The notes under the pieces: model-generated | Databases searched by the model: none | Seen by the model: only the letters and a program-made list of their open reading frames with translations | Told to the model about the DNA's origin: nothing | Program-made: the position numbers and the translations under genes | Part shown: positions 17,486 to 26,069 of the stretch, in pieces | Numbering within the stretch: position 1 is the first letter of the stretch | Layout: each line of letters opens with the position of its first letter | NCBI GenBank assembly: GCA_963692955.1 | Contig: OY843587.1 | Coordinates: 1,922,001-1,986,000, forward strand | Direction: 5' to 3' | Source: UBA5158 sp963692955 | Lineage (GTDB): Bacteria > Pseudomonadota > Gammaproteobacteria > DSM-16500 | Length of the DNA stretch: 64,000 nucleotides

Positions 17486-18616
17486 ATGAAATTTATCAAA
17501 ACCCGCCTCGGCGAAATTTCCACCATCGGCTTAGGCTGTTTGCAAAGTGTAGACGCGCCTATTTTATCAGAAGCGTTACGCGGTGGGACAAATCTTTTTG
17601 TCACGGCTGAAGCTTACGGTGATGACAAACAAAAAGGTCTTAGCGGATTAGCTGAAGATAAATTTATTGTTACCAAGGTCGGTATCAATTTGATGGGCGC
17701 GACCGCTGAAGAAAATTTTACTTTCGCGCAACGACGTGAGCAGATAAGAAATTCTGTTGAAAAATGCCTGACGCTGATAGGGAGAAAAACTTTAGATCTG
17801 GTCGGCTTGCATAGATTAGATGATATCCATCAAGCAACAAATACTAACGGGGAACTAGTTCCCGCTTGGGAAGTCGCCCTAGATGAATTAATAAATCTTC
17901 AAACCGCCGGCCTCATCAAACATATCGGTTTATCCGAACCAACCGCCGCGCAGATTATTCGCGCAGTACAACTTGCTAAAGAACGCGGGACGACGATCGA
18001 CGCGGTCGAATCCGCCTACTCGATTGTTACCCGGCGCTGCGAAGAAAATGGGGTGAAAGCGGCTTGTGAGCGCGAGGGAATTGTTATCATGGCTTATACC
18101 TCGGTAATACGCGGCTTGACTGACGCACGATTACAACAAATCACACAAAGAGACTACGATCTGACTAACGAAGGTTTCCGAGACAAAGTTTTTGGCTTAT
18201 TAGGTATCGGCGATAATTTCTTTTTAAAGAATGTCGGCATGTTTTTATTAGCTAACATCAAAAATAATGTTAGATACATGCTCTCCTTTCAAAACTGTAG
18301 CGCTAGATACAATGTCACGCCATCACAATTAGCATTAGCATGGTTACAATCGAAAGGCGCAATCCCAATTCCAGGCAGCCATAATCCCGAGCATATCGCG
18401 GAAAATATAAAATCGTCTGACTTAGTGGATGAATTATCTCAAAAACAAGTTTTCAAAGAATTAGATTATTTATTTCCTGTTGGGACTTTCATTGGAGACC
18501 CTAATCCCACTGCTCTGACTGGCGTATTAGATGGAAATAGTGCTGCGCTCAATGACTCAAAAAGCGAAGCTGCTTTAGAAAGAGATATCTCTAGAGCGTT
18601 CAGTATGCTTTCATAA
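17486..18616 (+). CDS. Aldo/keto reductase-like protein lacking the catalytic Asp
   Basis: This 376-residue TIM-barrel protein of the aldo/keto reductase superfamily has a strong GGGGA-type ribosome site (AAAAGGGGAT). The catalytic tetrad is partly kept: Tyr44 in EAYG, Lys64 in VTKVG and His109 in GLHRLDD. The Asp that normally sits five residues before the Tyr (DTAxxYG) is Val39. The tail beyond about residue 330 is longer than usual. It ends the operon that begins at 7202, and no clear terminator follows. It may be a weak reductase, a lyase-like variant or a non-catalytic partner of the radical SAM enzyme. Confidence 0.8.
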   Translation: MKFIKTRLGEISTIGLGCLQSVDAPILSEALRGGTNLFVTAEAYGDDKQKGLSGLAEDKFIVTKVGINLMGATAEENFTFAQRREQIRNSVEKCLTLIGRKTLDLVGLHRLDDIHQATNTNGELVPAWEVALDELINLQTAGLIKHIGLSEPTAAQIIRAVQLAKERGTTIDAVESAYSIVTRRCEENGVKAACEREGIVIMAYTSVIRGLTDARLQQITQRDYDLTNEGFRDKVFGLLGIGDNFFLKNVGMFLLANIKNNVRYMLSFQNCSARYNVTPSQLALAWLQSKGAIPIPGSHNPEHIAENIKSSDLVDELSQKQVFKELDYLFPVGTFIGDPNPTALTGVLDGNSAALNDSKSEAALERDISRAFSMLS

Positions 18617-18845
18617 ATAAAATAGCTTAAATCATCTGATTCAGACGATAACGTTTATTACAAACTCGTTGATGATTAAAAAACTTCATACGCAGTGATA
18701 TTTTTAGTAAAACTTTCAAAATTTAGCGAGCGCTTCTGGTAAATTACATCGGCCGTACCCTAGCCTGAAGTGATTAGTCGTGTCATTGAAAAGTGTGCCA
18801 GGCAATATGAATCCCCGCGCAGCTGCAAAAAAATTGATATTAATC

Positions 18846-19133
18846 CTAATTTCTTCTAAAACCGCGGGAAATTCTCGAAGTACGTGCTTCTTCAAGCACT
18901 CGATCCGCTTCTTTTAAAGTTTTCAAAACCTTCTTATCAAGTTCAGCACTTGCTCTTGCGTTTTCATCAGCCTTTGCAATATGTTTTTCTGCCTCAGCCA
19001 TAGTAACATCGAGTTGTTTAGGCGAATTTTTTTTTGAAAAAAAAGCATGTACTGAAAACATTGAAACTACCGACGTTAATAATAGTAATCTTTTATTTGA
19101 AATCTGGGAAGTCAAGTTAGGTCTGGGTTTCAT
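18846..19133 (-). CDS. Small membrane-anchored coiled-coil protein, unknown
   Basis: This 95-residue protein has a basic N terminus, one hydrophobic segment (about 16-32, RLLLLTSVVSMFSVHAFF) and a charged Ala/Glu/Lys-rich helical stretch (45-85) likely to form a coiled coil. The hydrophobic part could be a signal anchor, leaving the helix in the periplasm. I recognise no family. The frame is stop-free and carries a coherent membrane-plus-coil pattern, which is the main support for it being real. It is convergent with the hybrid operon. Confidence 0.5.
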   Translation of the reverse strand: MKPRPNLTSQISNKRLLLLTSVVSMFSVHAFFSKKNSPKQLDVTMAEAEKHIAKADENARASAELDKKVLKTLKEADRVLEEARTSRISRGFRRN

Positions 19134-19497
19134 GTGTGTCCTTGGAATCGCGCAACGTTCTCTAGACTAAAATAATATGTGTTGCGTGGTGACTAAAATT
19201 AATAAAAAAGAATTACATTATGCGATAAGATTTACACAATTTGCAGCAGAATTGCTGATAAAATCGCACTTTTTAAACTTTTTATCAAGAATCAATTAGT
19301 TATAAAATCTAAATAGTTTATAATATTGCTGGATATTTAATCATTATGGTTGATTTGTAATCACGCCAGTATTATACTCCCCTACAGAAAATTAGATATG
19401 TAGCGCGCTGAAATTGATTAAATGAGGGATTACAAGCGTGCGCGATTAACGGCCGATTTACTTAATATATATATATAAAGATGAGCAGGCATTTCAA
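19134..19497. other. Intergenic region between divergent genes
   Basis: These 364 bases contain no convincing coding frame. They should hold promoters for the small coiled-coil gene (left) and the NTF2-like gene (right). A run of TA dinucleotides (TATATATATATA, near 19467-19479) lies about 20-30 bases before the NTF2-like start and may include its -10 element. Confidence 0.4.
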
Positions 19498-19860
19498 ATG
19501 AAAGACGAAGACATGAAGGGTATTCATGACACAGTCATCGAATATTTTACGGGAAGTTTTGTAGGCGATACAAAAAAACTAAAAGGCGCATTTCATCCAG
19601 AAGCAAGCATAACAGGCAATGTTAATGGCCAATATCTCAATTGGTCTCTCGATGAATTTATAAAACGAGTCACCACCTCCCCCACCGCTGAAACCAAAGA
19701 CGAAGAATTCGATAAAGAAATTATTTTTGTCGATGGGACCAATGACGCTGCGATCGTTAAAGCGCGCGTCGTCGTGGGTGGGAAAACGTTTATAGATTAC
19801 CTTACGCTGCTGAAAATTGATGGTAATTGGGTGATTAGAAATAAGAGTTTTACTGCTTAA
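19498..19860 (+). CDS. NTF2-like / lumazine-binding-like small protein
   Basis: This 120-residue protein has the NTF2-like alpha+beta pattern. An N-terminal helix (IHDTVIEYFTGSFVGD) and FHPEASITG are followed by four strands ending in YLTLLKIDGNWVIRNKSF. This matches the putative lumazine-binding / SnoaL-like group (PF12893 type), which are small cone-shaped binding proteins or enzymes of very diverse function. No catalytic residue can be assigned. A second ATG at codon 6 could be the start. It is convergent with the SDR gene that follows. Confidence 0.72.
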   Translation: MKDEDMKGIHDTVIEYFTGSFVGDTKKLKGAFHPEASITGNVNGQYLNWSLDEFIKRVTTSPTAETKDEEFDKEIIFVDGTNDAAIVKARVVVGGKTFIDYLTLLKIDGNWVIRNKSFTA

Positions 19861-19912
19861 TTTTGATTTAAGCCGCAGCACTTTTGTTACTCCTGTTTTT
19901 TCCGCGCATTAG

Positions 19913-20803
19913 CTATGCCGAAAAATAACTATCACGATCAAGATCAGCAATAAGCTTAGGTTGCGTTGGCTGCCAACCCAGCAGTGCTTGCGTTTTTTTG
20001 CTTGAAACTGGATTATCGAGAGCGGCGAAGGCCGCGAACCAGCCAAAATGCTCTGCGGCTTCTGGAACGGATTTACTCACGACGGGCAACTTCAAACGCC
20101 GTCCGATGACTTCAGCGATTTCTTTAAACGCCACTCCTTCTTCCGCGACACCATGATACATCGTGCCGGCGGAGCTTTTTTCGAGCGCGAGTTTAAAGAG
20201 GCGCGCGGCGTCGAAACGATGTACCGCGGGCCAGCGATTGAGCCCTTCACCCACATACGCTGCCGTCCCTTTTTCCCTAGCGTTCGCAATCAACAGCGGG
20301 ATAAATGCATGATCACCCTCACCGTGAACGGTGGGTGGCAGACGCACGACTATGACCCGCACGCCTTGCTCTGCAACCGAGCGCGCGGCAAGTTCCGATG
20401 CGATGCGCGGATTGGAGCTGGCGGTAGGTACTATATCTTCGGTAGCAAGATGATTTGAATGTATAAGTGCGGTGCCGGACGTGACGATCAACGGACGGTC
20501 TGAACCGACAAGCGCTGCACCGAGCGCTTCGATAGCGTTACTATCGATTTTACAATTTGCTTCAAAGTTCGCAAAATCGTGAATAAAAGCGGTATGAATT
20601 ACCCCGTCCGCCTCAGCGGCGCCGCGCTTAAGACTTTCAAGATCGTCAAGCGTACCCTGATGAACTTGAGCGCCAGCCGCTTTCAGCACCTGGACTGATT
20701 TCTCAGAACGGGCAAGGCCAGTCACTTGATGGCCCGCTTCTAAAAGGTCCTTGACGACGGCAGAGCCGATAAAACCGGTGGCGCCGGTGACGAAAACTCG
20801 CAT
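19913..20803 (-). CDS. NAD(P)-dependent epimerase-like extended SDR
   Basis: This 296-residue extended SDR opens with the nucleotide site GATGFIGSAV (6-15). It belongs to the group without the classical YxxxK pair; that position reads PRIASELAARSV. It also has VRLPPTVHGEGDHAF and, near the C terminus, a LGWQP motif. Such proteins are annotated only as NAD-dependent epimerase/dehydratase family, and the substrate is unknown. The gene is clearly more GC-rich than its immediate neighbours, which hints at a separate origin. It has no operon partner. Confidence 0.8.
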   Translation of the reverse strand: MRVFVTGATGFIGSAVVKDLLEAGHQVTGLARSEKSVQVLKAAGAQVHQGTLDDLESLKRGAAEADGVIHTAFIHDFANFEANCKIDSNAIEALGAALVGSDRPLIVTSGTALIHSNHLATEDIVPTASSNPRIASELAARSVAEQGVRVIVVRLPPTVHGEGDHAFIPLLIANAREKGTAAYVGEGLNRWPAVHRFDAARLFKLALEKSSAGTMYHGVAEEGVAFKEIAEVIGRRLKLPVVSKSVPEAAEHFGWFAAFAALDNPVSSKKTQALLGWQPTQPKLIADLDRDSYFSA

Positions 20804-20873
20804 AGCTGGATTCCTTGTTCACGATGCTGTTGAATTATTAAATACTAGCGGATACTGAGGCGCAATGGAAAAA

Positions 20874-21455
20874 TTAATATTGATGTATTACTTTTTTATA
20901 TTCCCCCATGTCACCGGTTTGACCCAACGACAAAATAAATTCATCTTGAATAGGCTCGTAAGCTTGCAACATCACTTGATTTTGAAAAGTTTTTTCATCG
21001 GAATTGACTAACGTCAGATGCGCGTCATAATTTTCAAAACATCTACCGATTCGTGTACCGATAATATCGGCGACGATGCAATGCATTTTCATTAAACTTT
21101 CCAACCGATTGGGACGCAGAAAAATCCAATTGGTCGAATCGGTAGTGATTGCATCAAGCTCAATAAGAGAAAGAGTAATTGCACGATCAATAGAGGAATC
21201 ACAAACCTTTTCCCAAAAAATTTCACCCTCGCTTTCATTTGCCATGAATTGACAAAGTGTTATGTGCGGTAGCGAGCTAACCCCAACTTTGTATTGCCCA
21301 GCGATAGGATAAAAATTTCTAGCTAACGTAATAAAGTCATCGGCTTTATGACGAGGAATTAATGCAACATTATATCTATATTTCACGTTAAACCACCAAA
21401 AGATAACAGCTATTATTCCACCTATAATCAATCTTAGTATAATACAACATTTCAA
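20874..21455 (-). CDS. Membrane-anchored 2H phosphoesterase-like protein
   Basis: This 193-residue protein has a hydrophobic N-terminal segment (about 5-22) and a domain with two His-x-Thr motifs, PHITLCQF and AHLTLVN. Paired HxT motifs are the signature of the 2H phosphoesterase / 2'-5' RNA ligase-like superfamily, which acts on 2',3'-cyclic phosphates and related bonds. The N-terminal helix is not usual for the family and could place the domain outside the cytoplasm. A later start is also possible. It is divergent from the amine oxidase gene, across a large inverted repeat. Confidence 0.7.
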   Translation of the reverse strand: MKCCIILRLIIGGIIAVIFWWFNVKYRYNVALIPRHKADDFITLARNFYPIAGQYKVGVSSLPHITLCQFMANESEGEIFWEKVCDSSIDRAITLSLIELDAITTDSTNWIFLRPNRLESLMKMHCIVADIIGTRIGRCFENYDAHLTLVNSDEKTFQNQVMLQAYEPIQDEFILSLGQTGDMGEYKKVIHQY

Positions 21456-21485
21456 TCTTTTAAATCACGATTCACGAACAACGCA

Positions 21486-21587
21486 CTAGGAAAGCTTGTA
21501 TTTTGTTAGCAGACCATTGAATGCATGGATGCATTCACTGATCGCAAGATGCAGCTCCGTCTGATAACAAAATAGAAGCTTTCCTAG
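21486..21587. repeat. 29-bp imperfect inverted repeat with internal palindrome
   Basis: Arms 21486-21514 and 21559-21587 are reverse complements with two mismatches; the outer 12 bases are CTAGGAAAGCTT. The 44-base centre contains GAATGCATGGATGCATTC (21519-21536), itself a hairpin. It lies between divergently transcribed genes, so it is not a simple terminator. It could be a MITE-like relic, a structured RNA or a regulatory cruciform. Confidence 0.8.
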
Positions 21588-21598
21588 CCCACGTTTCG

Positions 21599-21604
21599 TA
21601 TAAT
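21599..21604 (+). promoter_or_regulatory. Candidate -10 element for the amine oxidase gene
   Basis: A perfect TATAAT 47 bases before the ATG at 21651, just outside the right arm of the inverted repeat. I see no good -35 at 16-18 bases, which would fall inside that arm. Confidence 0.35.
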
Positions 21605-21650
21605 CATGCGACTCAAAATTCTAAATTTACAATTTAGCAATGACTAATCT

Positions 21651-22922
21651 ATGAAAAAGAAAATCATCATCATCGGTGCCGGCATAGCCGGCCTCGCCGC
21701 ATGCAAGCAACTCATCGAAGACGGATTCGATGCGACCATTCTCGAAGCCCGTAGCCGTTACGGTGGGCGCATTTGGATAGACGATACATTAGGTATTAAG
21801 CTCGGACTCGGCGCAAATTGGCTGCATGGCACGGAAGGCAATCCTCTTTTTCCTATCGCCGAAAAAACTCATGCCGCGATGGCAACCTTAGACCCTAGTA
21901 AATTTGCCACCTATGATAACTCTAATAAATTAATACCTATTACCGATAAAAAAAACTTTGACGAAAGATTTGAAAAATTTCTTGCGCAAGCTCAAGATTA
22001 CGCGCTAAATCAACCTCACGATATAACCCTCGCCGACGCCCTTTCACATTTCATCGACAGAAATAATCTTTCAGCTATGGATCTCGATTTACTAGCATCA
22101 AGGTTTTCTTACATTGAAGGTTATATCGGAGCCAGCGCAGATAAACTTTCCGCCCGGCACTGGGATGACGAAGAAACTTTAGCCGGTGGCAATCATTTTT
22201 TAACAAACAGCTACGCGGCTATCCTAAACGATATCAGAACTGATTCACCGATCCAACTAGACACAATCGTCACTGCCATTAATATCAAAAACCATACCGT
22301 TGAAATAATAACAAATAAAAATAATTTTTATGCCGACGCCGTGCTAGTCACTGTGCCGCTTGGCGTATTGAAAAAAAATAAAATTACTTTCAACCCGCCA
22401 TTGCCCGCTGACAAGCAAACAGCGGTGAATAATCTCGGCATGGGAGTATTTAACATCACCGCGCTGAAATTCGCAAAAGAATTTTGGCCGCCTGACTGTC
22501 ACATCTTGCGGTTGCCGCAATCTTCCATTCATGCATTTTTCAATTTAAGTCATTTTATTTCTTCACCTATTTTAATCGGTTTAAGCGGCGGCGATAGCGC
22601 CTTGGCGATCGAAAAATTTTCTGACGCAGAATTAATTACAAAAACTATGGATGACTTTAAAAAAGTATTCGGAATGGCTATTCCAGAGCCCATTGCTTTC
22701 ATCAACACACGCTGGTCGCTAGACCCATTTAGCTATGGGTCATATTCTTTTATCCCCCCAGGCGCTAGCTCGCGTGACCATGAAGCTCTCGCCGAGTCAG
22801 TGGATGACCGTTTGTATTTTGCAGGCGAAGCGACTTCCTCCAAATACCCTGCCACTACCCACGGCGCCTATCTTTCTGGCTTGCGTGAAGCCGCGAAAAT
22901 TAAAAATTATTTTGCCAATTAG
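21651..22922 (+). CDS. FAD-dependent amine oxidase
   Basis: This 423-residue flavoprotein of the monoamine/polyamine oxidase family opens with the dinucleotide-binding site IIGAGIAGLAA and EARSRYGGRIW. LGANWLHG lies in the active-site region. The C-terminal FAD motif is LYFAGEATSSKYPATTHGAY. It probably oxidises a primary or secondary amine such as a polyamine, producing an aldehyde or imine and hydrogen peroxide. No signal peptide is visible, so it is cytoplasmic. It is monocistronic; a candidate -10 element and a large inverted repeat lie upstream. Confidence 0.88.
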   Translation: MKKKIIIIGAGIAGLAACKQLIEDGFDATILEARSRYGGRIWIDDTLGIKLGLGANWLHGTEGNPLFPIAEKTHAAMATLDPSKFATYDNSNKLIPITDKKNFDERFEKFLAQAQDYALNQPHDITLADALSHFIDRNNLSAMDLDLLASRFSYIEGYIGASADKLSARHWDDEETLAGGNHFLTNSYAAILNDIRTDSPIQLDTIVTAINIKNHTVEIITNKNNFYADAVLVTVPLGVLKKNKITFNPPLPADKQTAVNNLGMGVFNITALKFAKEFWPPDCHILRLPQSSIHAFFNLSHFISSPILIGLSGGDSALAIEKFSDAELITKTMDDFKKVFGMAIPEPIAFINTRWSLDPFSYGSYSFIPPGASSRDHEALAESVDDRLYFAGEATSSKYPATTHGAYLSGLREAAKIKNYFAN

Positions 22923-23011
22923 CTTTTGCTAATTGGAAATTTGAAATATATTATTACCACGAACGCCCCGTGAGTGCGTTAAATTTTTACATCAATCAAG
23001 GATTATTTATC

Positions 23012-23374
23012 ATGAAACCATGGAAATTACTAATCGCAATAGCGATCAGCTTACCCCTCTGCGCCGTCGCCGCAGAACCTTACACTTCTACCTTTACCAA
23101 TAACGGCAGTGCTATCACCTTGAAACAAAATTTTCTTTGGGGCAAAGAATGCATTCTCGATCGCGGTCAACATGATTTAGCGCCGGGTCAATCCTCGAAG
23201 ATAACTATCAAAGCTGGCTGCAAATTTGCTGGCATCAAATACGACGTTTATAAGAATGACCAAATCATAGGGACCGTCGCGCATAATTTCCGCGAAGGAA
23301 AATTCTCAGTCGAAGTTGCCTCTGAATGCAAAGGCGATGCGTGCAACTTTAGTGGCATGCCACCCAGCTCATAG
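23012..23374 (+). CDS. Small secreted protein, unknown
   Basis: This 120-residue protein starts at an ATG preceded by AAGGA; a longer frame to 22970 lacks such a site. It has a clear signal peptide (MKPWKLLIAIAISLPLCAVAA) with cleavage likely before EPYTS. The mature part has four Cys, suggesting disulfides in the periplasm or outside, and a beta-rich pattern. I recognise no family. A strong hairpin follows the stop. Confidence 0.7.
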   Translation: MKPWKLLIAIAISLPLCAVAAEPYTSTFTNNGSAITLKQNFLWGKECILDRGQHDLAPGQSSKITIKAGCKFAGIKYDVYKNDQIIGTVAHNFREGKFSVEVASECKGDACNFSGMPPSS

Positions 23375-23378
23375 TAAA

Positions 23379-23420
23379 AACCTTGGCTGCGGCTAAAATA
23401 CCCGCGCCGCAGCCAAGGTT
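23379..23420. terminator. Perfect 15-bp hairpin, terminator-like
   Basis: Arms 23379-23393 (AACCTTGGCTGCGGC) and 23406-23420 are perfect reverse complements around a 12-base loop. On the minus strand the hairpin is followed by TTTTT; on the plus strand it has no U-run. It lies directly after the secreted-protein gene, so a terminator role for that gene is likely even though the T-tract favours the other strand. Confidence 0.6.
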
Positions 23421-23492
23421 CCCAGCTTAAAAATTCATAGCATTTTGTACATAAAATAGCGTAAAATAACGCTTTGCTGTCAAAACAAACCT

Positions 23493-24560
23493 ATGAAAAT
23501 CAAAAACCGCGGTACGCACACTAACGCCGACAGTCGCTTTGAAACCTTCGAATATGAAGCCTACGATGATGGCTGGTATACAGCAGAGGAAGAATCACTT
23601 TCTCCGCTTGAAACTGTTTTGCTGCCGGAAAAAGCCAAAACAATTATCACGCGCAATGATTCTCCCGATATCGGTTTTGACCAATCGATTAATCCCTACC
23701 GCGGCTGCGAACATGGTTGCGTTTATTGTTACGCGCGACCAAGTCATGGTTACATGAATTTATCGTCGGGATTGGATTTTGAAACTAAATTATTTTACAA
23801 AGTTGACGCCGCGCGTTTGCTAGAAGAAGAATTAAACAAAACGAATTATCAATGCGACACCATCGTGTTGGGCGCGAACACCGATCCGTATCAACCGCTA
23901 GAAAGCAAATTAAAAATTACCCGTTCTTTGCTGGAAGTTTTAAATAAATATAATCATCCGATCGGCATCATCACCAAAGGTTCGATGATAGAACGTGATT
24001 TAGATATTTTAACTGACATGGCTAAGCGGCGTTTAGTTTCGGTGGCGGTCAGCGTTACGACTCTATCGAACCCGTTAAAATTAATTCTTGAACCGCGCAC
24101 CTCTGGCCCGCGCGCGCGGTTGCGCGTCATTAAAAATTTAACCGCCGCCGGCGTGCCGGTGCGCGCGATGACCGCGCCGATGATTCCATTAATTAACGAT
24201 ATGGAATTAGAAAAAATCTTAGCCGCGGTAAAAAATGCCGGCGCTAATCACGCGAGTTATGTTTTAGTACGTTTGCCACACGAAGTGAAAGACTTATTCA
24301 GAGAATGGTTAAAGGTACATTTTCCTGACCGCGCCGAACATGTGATGAGTATCATCCGGCAAATGCGCGGCGGCAAAGATTATGACGCTACTTTCGGCAA
24401 GCGGATGAAAGGCGTATGTGAGTTCGCGGAATTACTGAAAATGCGTTTCCGCGTCGCGTGCAAGCGGTTAGAATTAAATGTACAGCCGGCCGCCGAATTA
24501 GATCATACCAGTTTTAAAAAATTGAAAAATCCCAGCCACCAACAAATCGATTTATTTTAA
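23493..24560 (+). CDS. PA0069-family radical SAM protein
   Basis: This 355-residue radical SAM protein resembles spore photoproduct lyase in its cluster region. INPYRGCEHGCVYCYARPSH contains Cys72, Cys76 and Cys79. It continues with LGANTDPYQPLE and LPHEVKDLFREWL, which are typical of the PA0069 / Rv2578c-like family. The family is widespread but its reaction is not established. The QueC gene starts 16 bases downstream, so both are probably cotranscribed, which does not prove a shared pathway. Upstream the sequence repeats a TAAAAT element (…AAAATAGCGTAAAATAACGC…) that could act as -10. Confidence 0.88.
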   Translation: MKIKNRGTHTNADSRFETFEYEAYDDGWYTAEEESLSPLETVLLPEKAKTIITRNDSPDIGFDQSINPYRGCEHGCVYCYARPSHGYMNLSSGLDFETKLFYKVDAARLLEEELNKTNYQCDTIVLGANTDPYQPLESKLKITRSLLEVLNKYNHPIGIITKGSMIERDLDILTDMAKRRLVSVAVSVTTLSNPLKLILEPRTSGPRARLRVIKNLTAAGVPVRAMTAPMIPLINDMELEKILAAVKNAGANHASYVLVRLPHEVKDLFREWLKVHFPDRAEHVMSIIRQMRGGKDYDATFGKRMKGVCEFAELLKMRFRVACKRLELNVQPAAELDHTSFKKLKNPSHQQIDLF

Positions 24561-24576
24561 AAGCGAGAAAACAACG

Positions 24577-25248
24577 ATGAAAAAAGCAGTAGTATTATTT
24601 TCCGGCGGCTTAGATTCCACCACGTGTTTAGCGATCGCGAAGTCGCAGGGCTTCGAATGTTATGCGCTGAGTTTCAACTACGGGCAGCGTCATCAAGCTG
24701 AATTGCAAGCCGCGAAACATATCGCCAAACTGTTTGGTGTGCACCACCACATTATTGAGTTACCCGCCGCGCAATTTCAAGGTTCCTCCCTCACCGATGA
24801 AAAACAATCGATTCCGGATTATGACGGCAGCAGCGCTATCCCCACCACCTACGTCCCCGCGCGCAACACCATTTTTTTAGCGTATGCGTTAGCGTGGGCG
24901 GAAGTGTCAGGCGCAAATGATATTTTTATCGGCGTCAGCGCAATAGATTTTTCCGGTTATCCCGATTGCAGACCGGAATTCATTCAAGCTTTTCAAACAC
25001 TCGCGAACCTCGCGACCAAAGCGGGCGTCACGGCAGGCAATATCCGTATTCAAACCCCGCTTGGTTTGCTCAGCAAAGCGGAGACGATTCAAATCGGTTT
25101 GGAATTAGGCGTCGATTATCGGTTGACCGTTAGTTGCTATAAAGCCAACGCTAATGGCCAAGCCTGTGGTAAATGCGATAGCTGCACGTTTCGCAAAAAA
25201 GGGTTCGCGGAATTGAACGTGACGGATCCGACGACTTATGCCAGTTGA
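24577..25248 (+). CDS. queC: 7-cyano-7-deazaguanine synthase QueC
   Basis: This 223-residue protein has normal QueC length. The ATP-pyrophosphatase loop SGGLDSTT is at 9-16. FNYGQRH, YVPARN and IGVSAIDFSGYPDCR follow, and the C-terminal zinc cluster SCYKANANGQACGKCDSC has four Cys. It converts 7-carboxy-7-deazaguanine with ammonia and ATP to preQ0 in the cytoplasm, on the route to queuosine in tRNA. QueD, QueE and QueF are not in the window. It follows the PA0069-type gene by 16 bases and converges with the GST gene 4 bases beyond its stop. Confidence 0.96.
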   Translation: MKKAVVLFSGGLDSTTCLAIAKSQGFECYALSFNYGQRHQAELQAAKHIAKLFGVHHHIIELPAAQFQGSSLTDEKQSIPDYDGSSAIPTTYVPARNTIFLAYALAWAEVSGANDIFIGVSAIDFSGYPDCRPEFIQAFQTLANLATKAGVTAGNIRIQTPLGLLSKAETIQIGLELGVDYRLTVSCYKANANGQACGKCDSCTFRKKGFAELNVTDPTTYAS

Positions 25249-25252
25249 CGTG

Positions 25253-25885
25253 TTAACTCGTCACCGTGCTCGCTTTCGCATACGCTTTTTGTACCGCGGG
25301 CCTTTCTTGCATGGCTTTGCACCAACGCGCGACGTTAGGAAAATCTTTTAGATTTTGTTTTTGATTTTCATGCGGCACGATCCAAGGATAACTCGCCATG
25401 TCGGCGATAGAATATTTATCCGCGATAAATTCACGGCCATCTAGACGTCTATCCAACACAGAATACAAACGCGCTGTTTCTTTCGTATAACGTTCTATAG
25501 CGTAAGGAATTTTTTCTGGAGCGTATAAATTGAAGTGATGGTTCTGCCCCGCCATTGGCCCTAAGCCGCCGACTTGCCAAAATAACCATTCGAGTGTTTC
25601 ATTACGTTCACGAATTTTATTCGGTAAAAACTGTTGGGCTTTATCCGCCAAATAAATCAAGATCGCGCCGGATTCAAATACAGAAATCGGCTTACCTTTA
25701 TCCGCCGGATAATTATCGACAATCGCAGGCATTTTATTATTGGGGGAAATACGCAAATAATCAGGTTGGAATTGGTCGCCATTACCGATATTGACCGGAA
25801 TAATCCGGTAAGGCAGCGACGCTTCTTCGAGAAAAATCGTGATTTTATGCCCGTTGGGAGTCGGCCAATAATATAAATCAATCAT
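25253..25885 (-). CDS. Glutathione S-transferase family protein (YfcG/YghU-like)
   Basis: This 210-residue GST has the thioredoxin-fold N domain: LYYWPTPNGHKITIFLEEA, NNKMPAIVD with cis-Pro, and FESGAILIYLADKA with the Glu-Ser that binds the glutathione gamma-glutamyl group. An all-helical C domain ends in RWCKAMQERPAVQKAY. The Thr/Asn start (TPNGHK) is typical of the nu-class disulfide-bond oxidoreductases YfcG and YghU. It probably acts as a glutathione-dependent disulfide reductase or in detoxification. It is convergent with queC. Confidence 0.88.
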   Translation of the reverse strand: MIDLYYWPTPNGHKITIFLEEASLPYRIIPVNIGNGDQFQPDYLRISPNNKMPAIVDNYPADKGKPISVFESGAILIYLADKAQQFLPNKIRERNETLEWLFWQVGGLGPMAGQNHHFNLYAPEKIPYAIERYTKETARLYSVLDRRLDGREFIADKYSIADMASYPWIVPHENQKQNLKDFPNVARWCKAMQERPAVQKAYAKASTVTS

Positions 25886-26069
25886 TTAGAATTCCTTTTA
25901 TTTTTTATCCGCTTTTGCACAAGTTTTTAAAACATACTAAATATTTTGGCTGAAAGCAATGAAATGATAACCCCGCTCAAGAATGAATATCGTTAATAAT
26001 CAACGCATTATGCATTTGGACTAAAATTGCGCTATAATAGGCTATAGGGCTTTGAAAAGGGAGTTTTAT

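Noticed and set aside
18620..18845. Short open stretch (about 30 codons) before the small coiled-coil gene as a gene remnant
   Set aside because: No start codon with a ribosome site and no family resemblance; it is equally likely to be chance.
20048..20458. 136-codon plus-strand frame
   Set aside because: It is antisense to the GC-rich SDR gene, whose nucleotide site and fold are clear.
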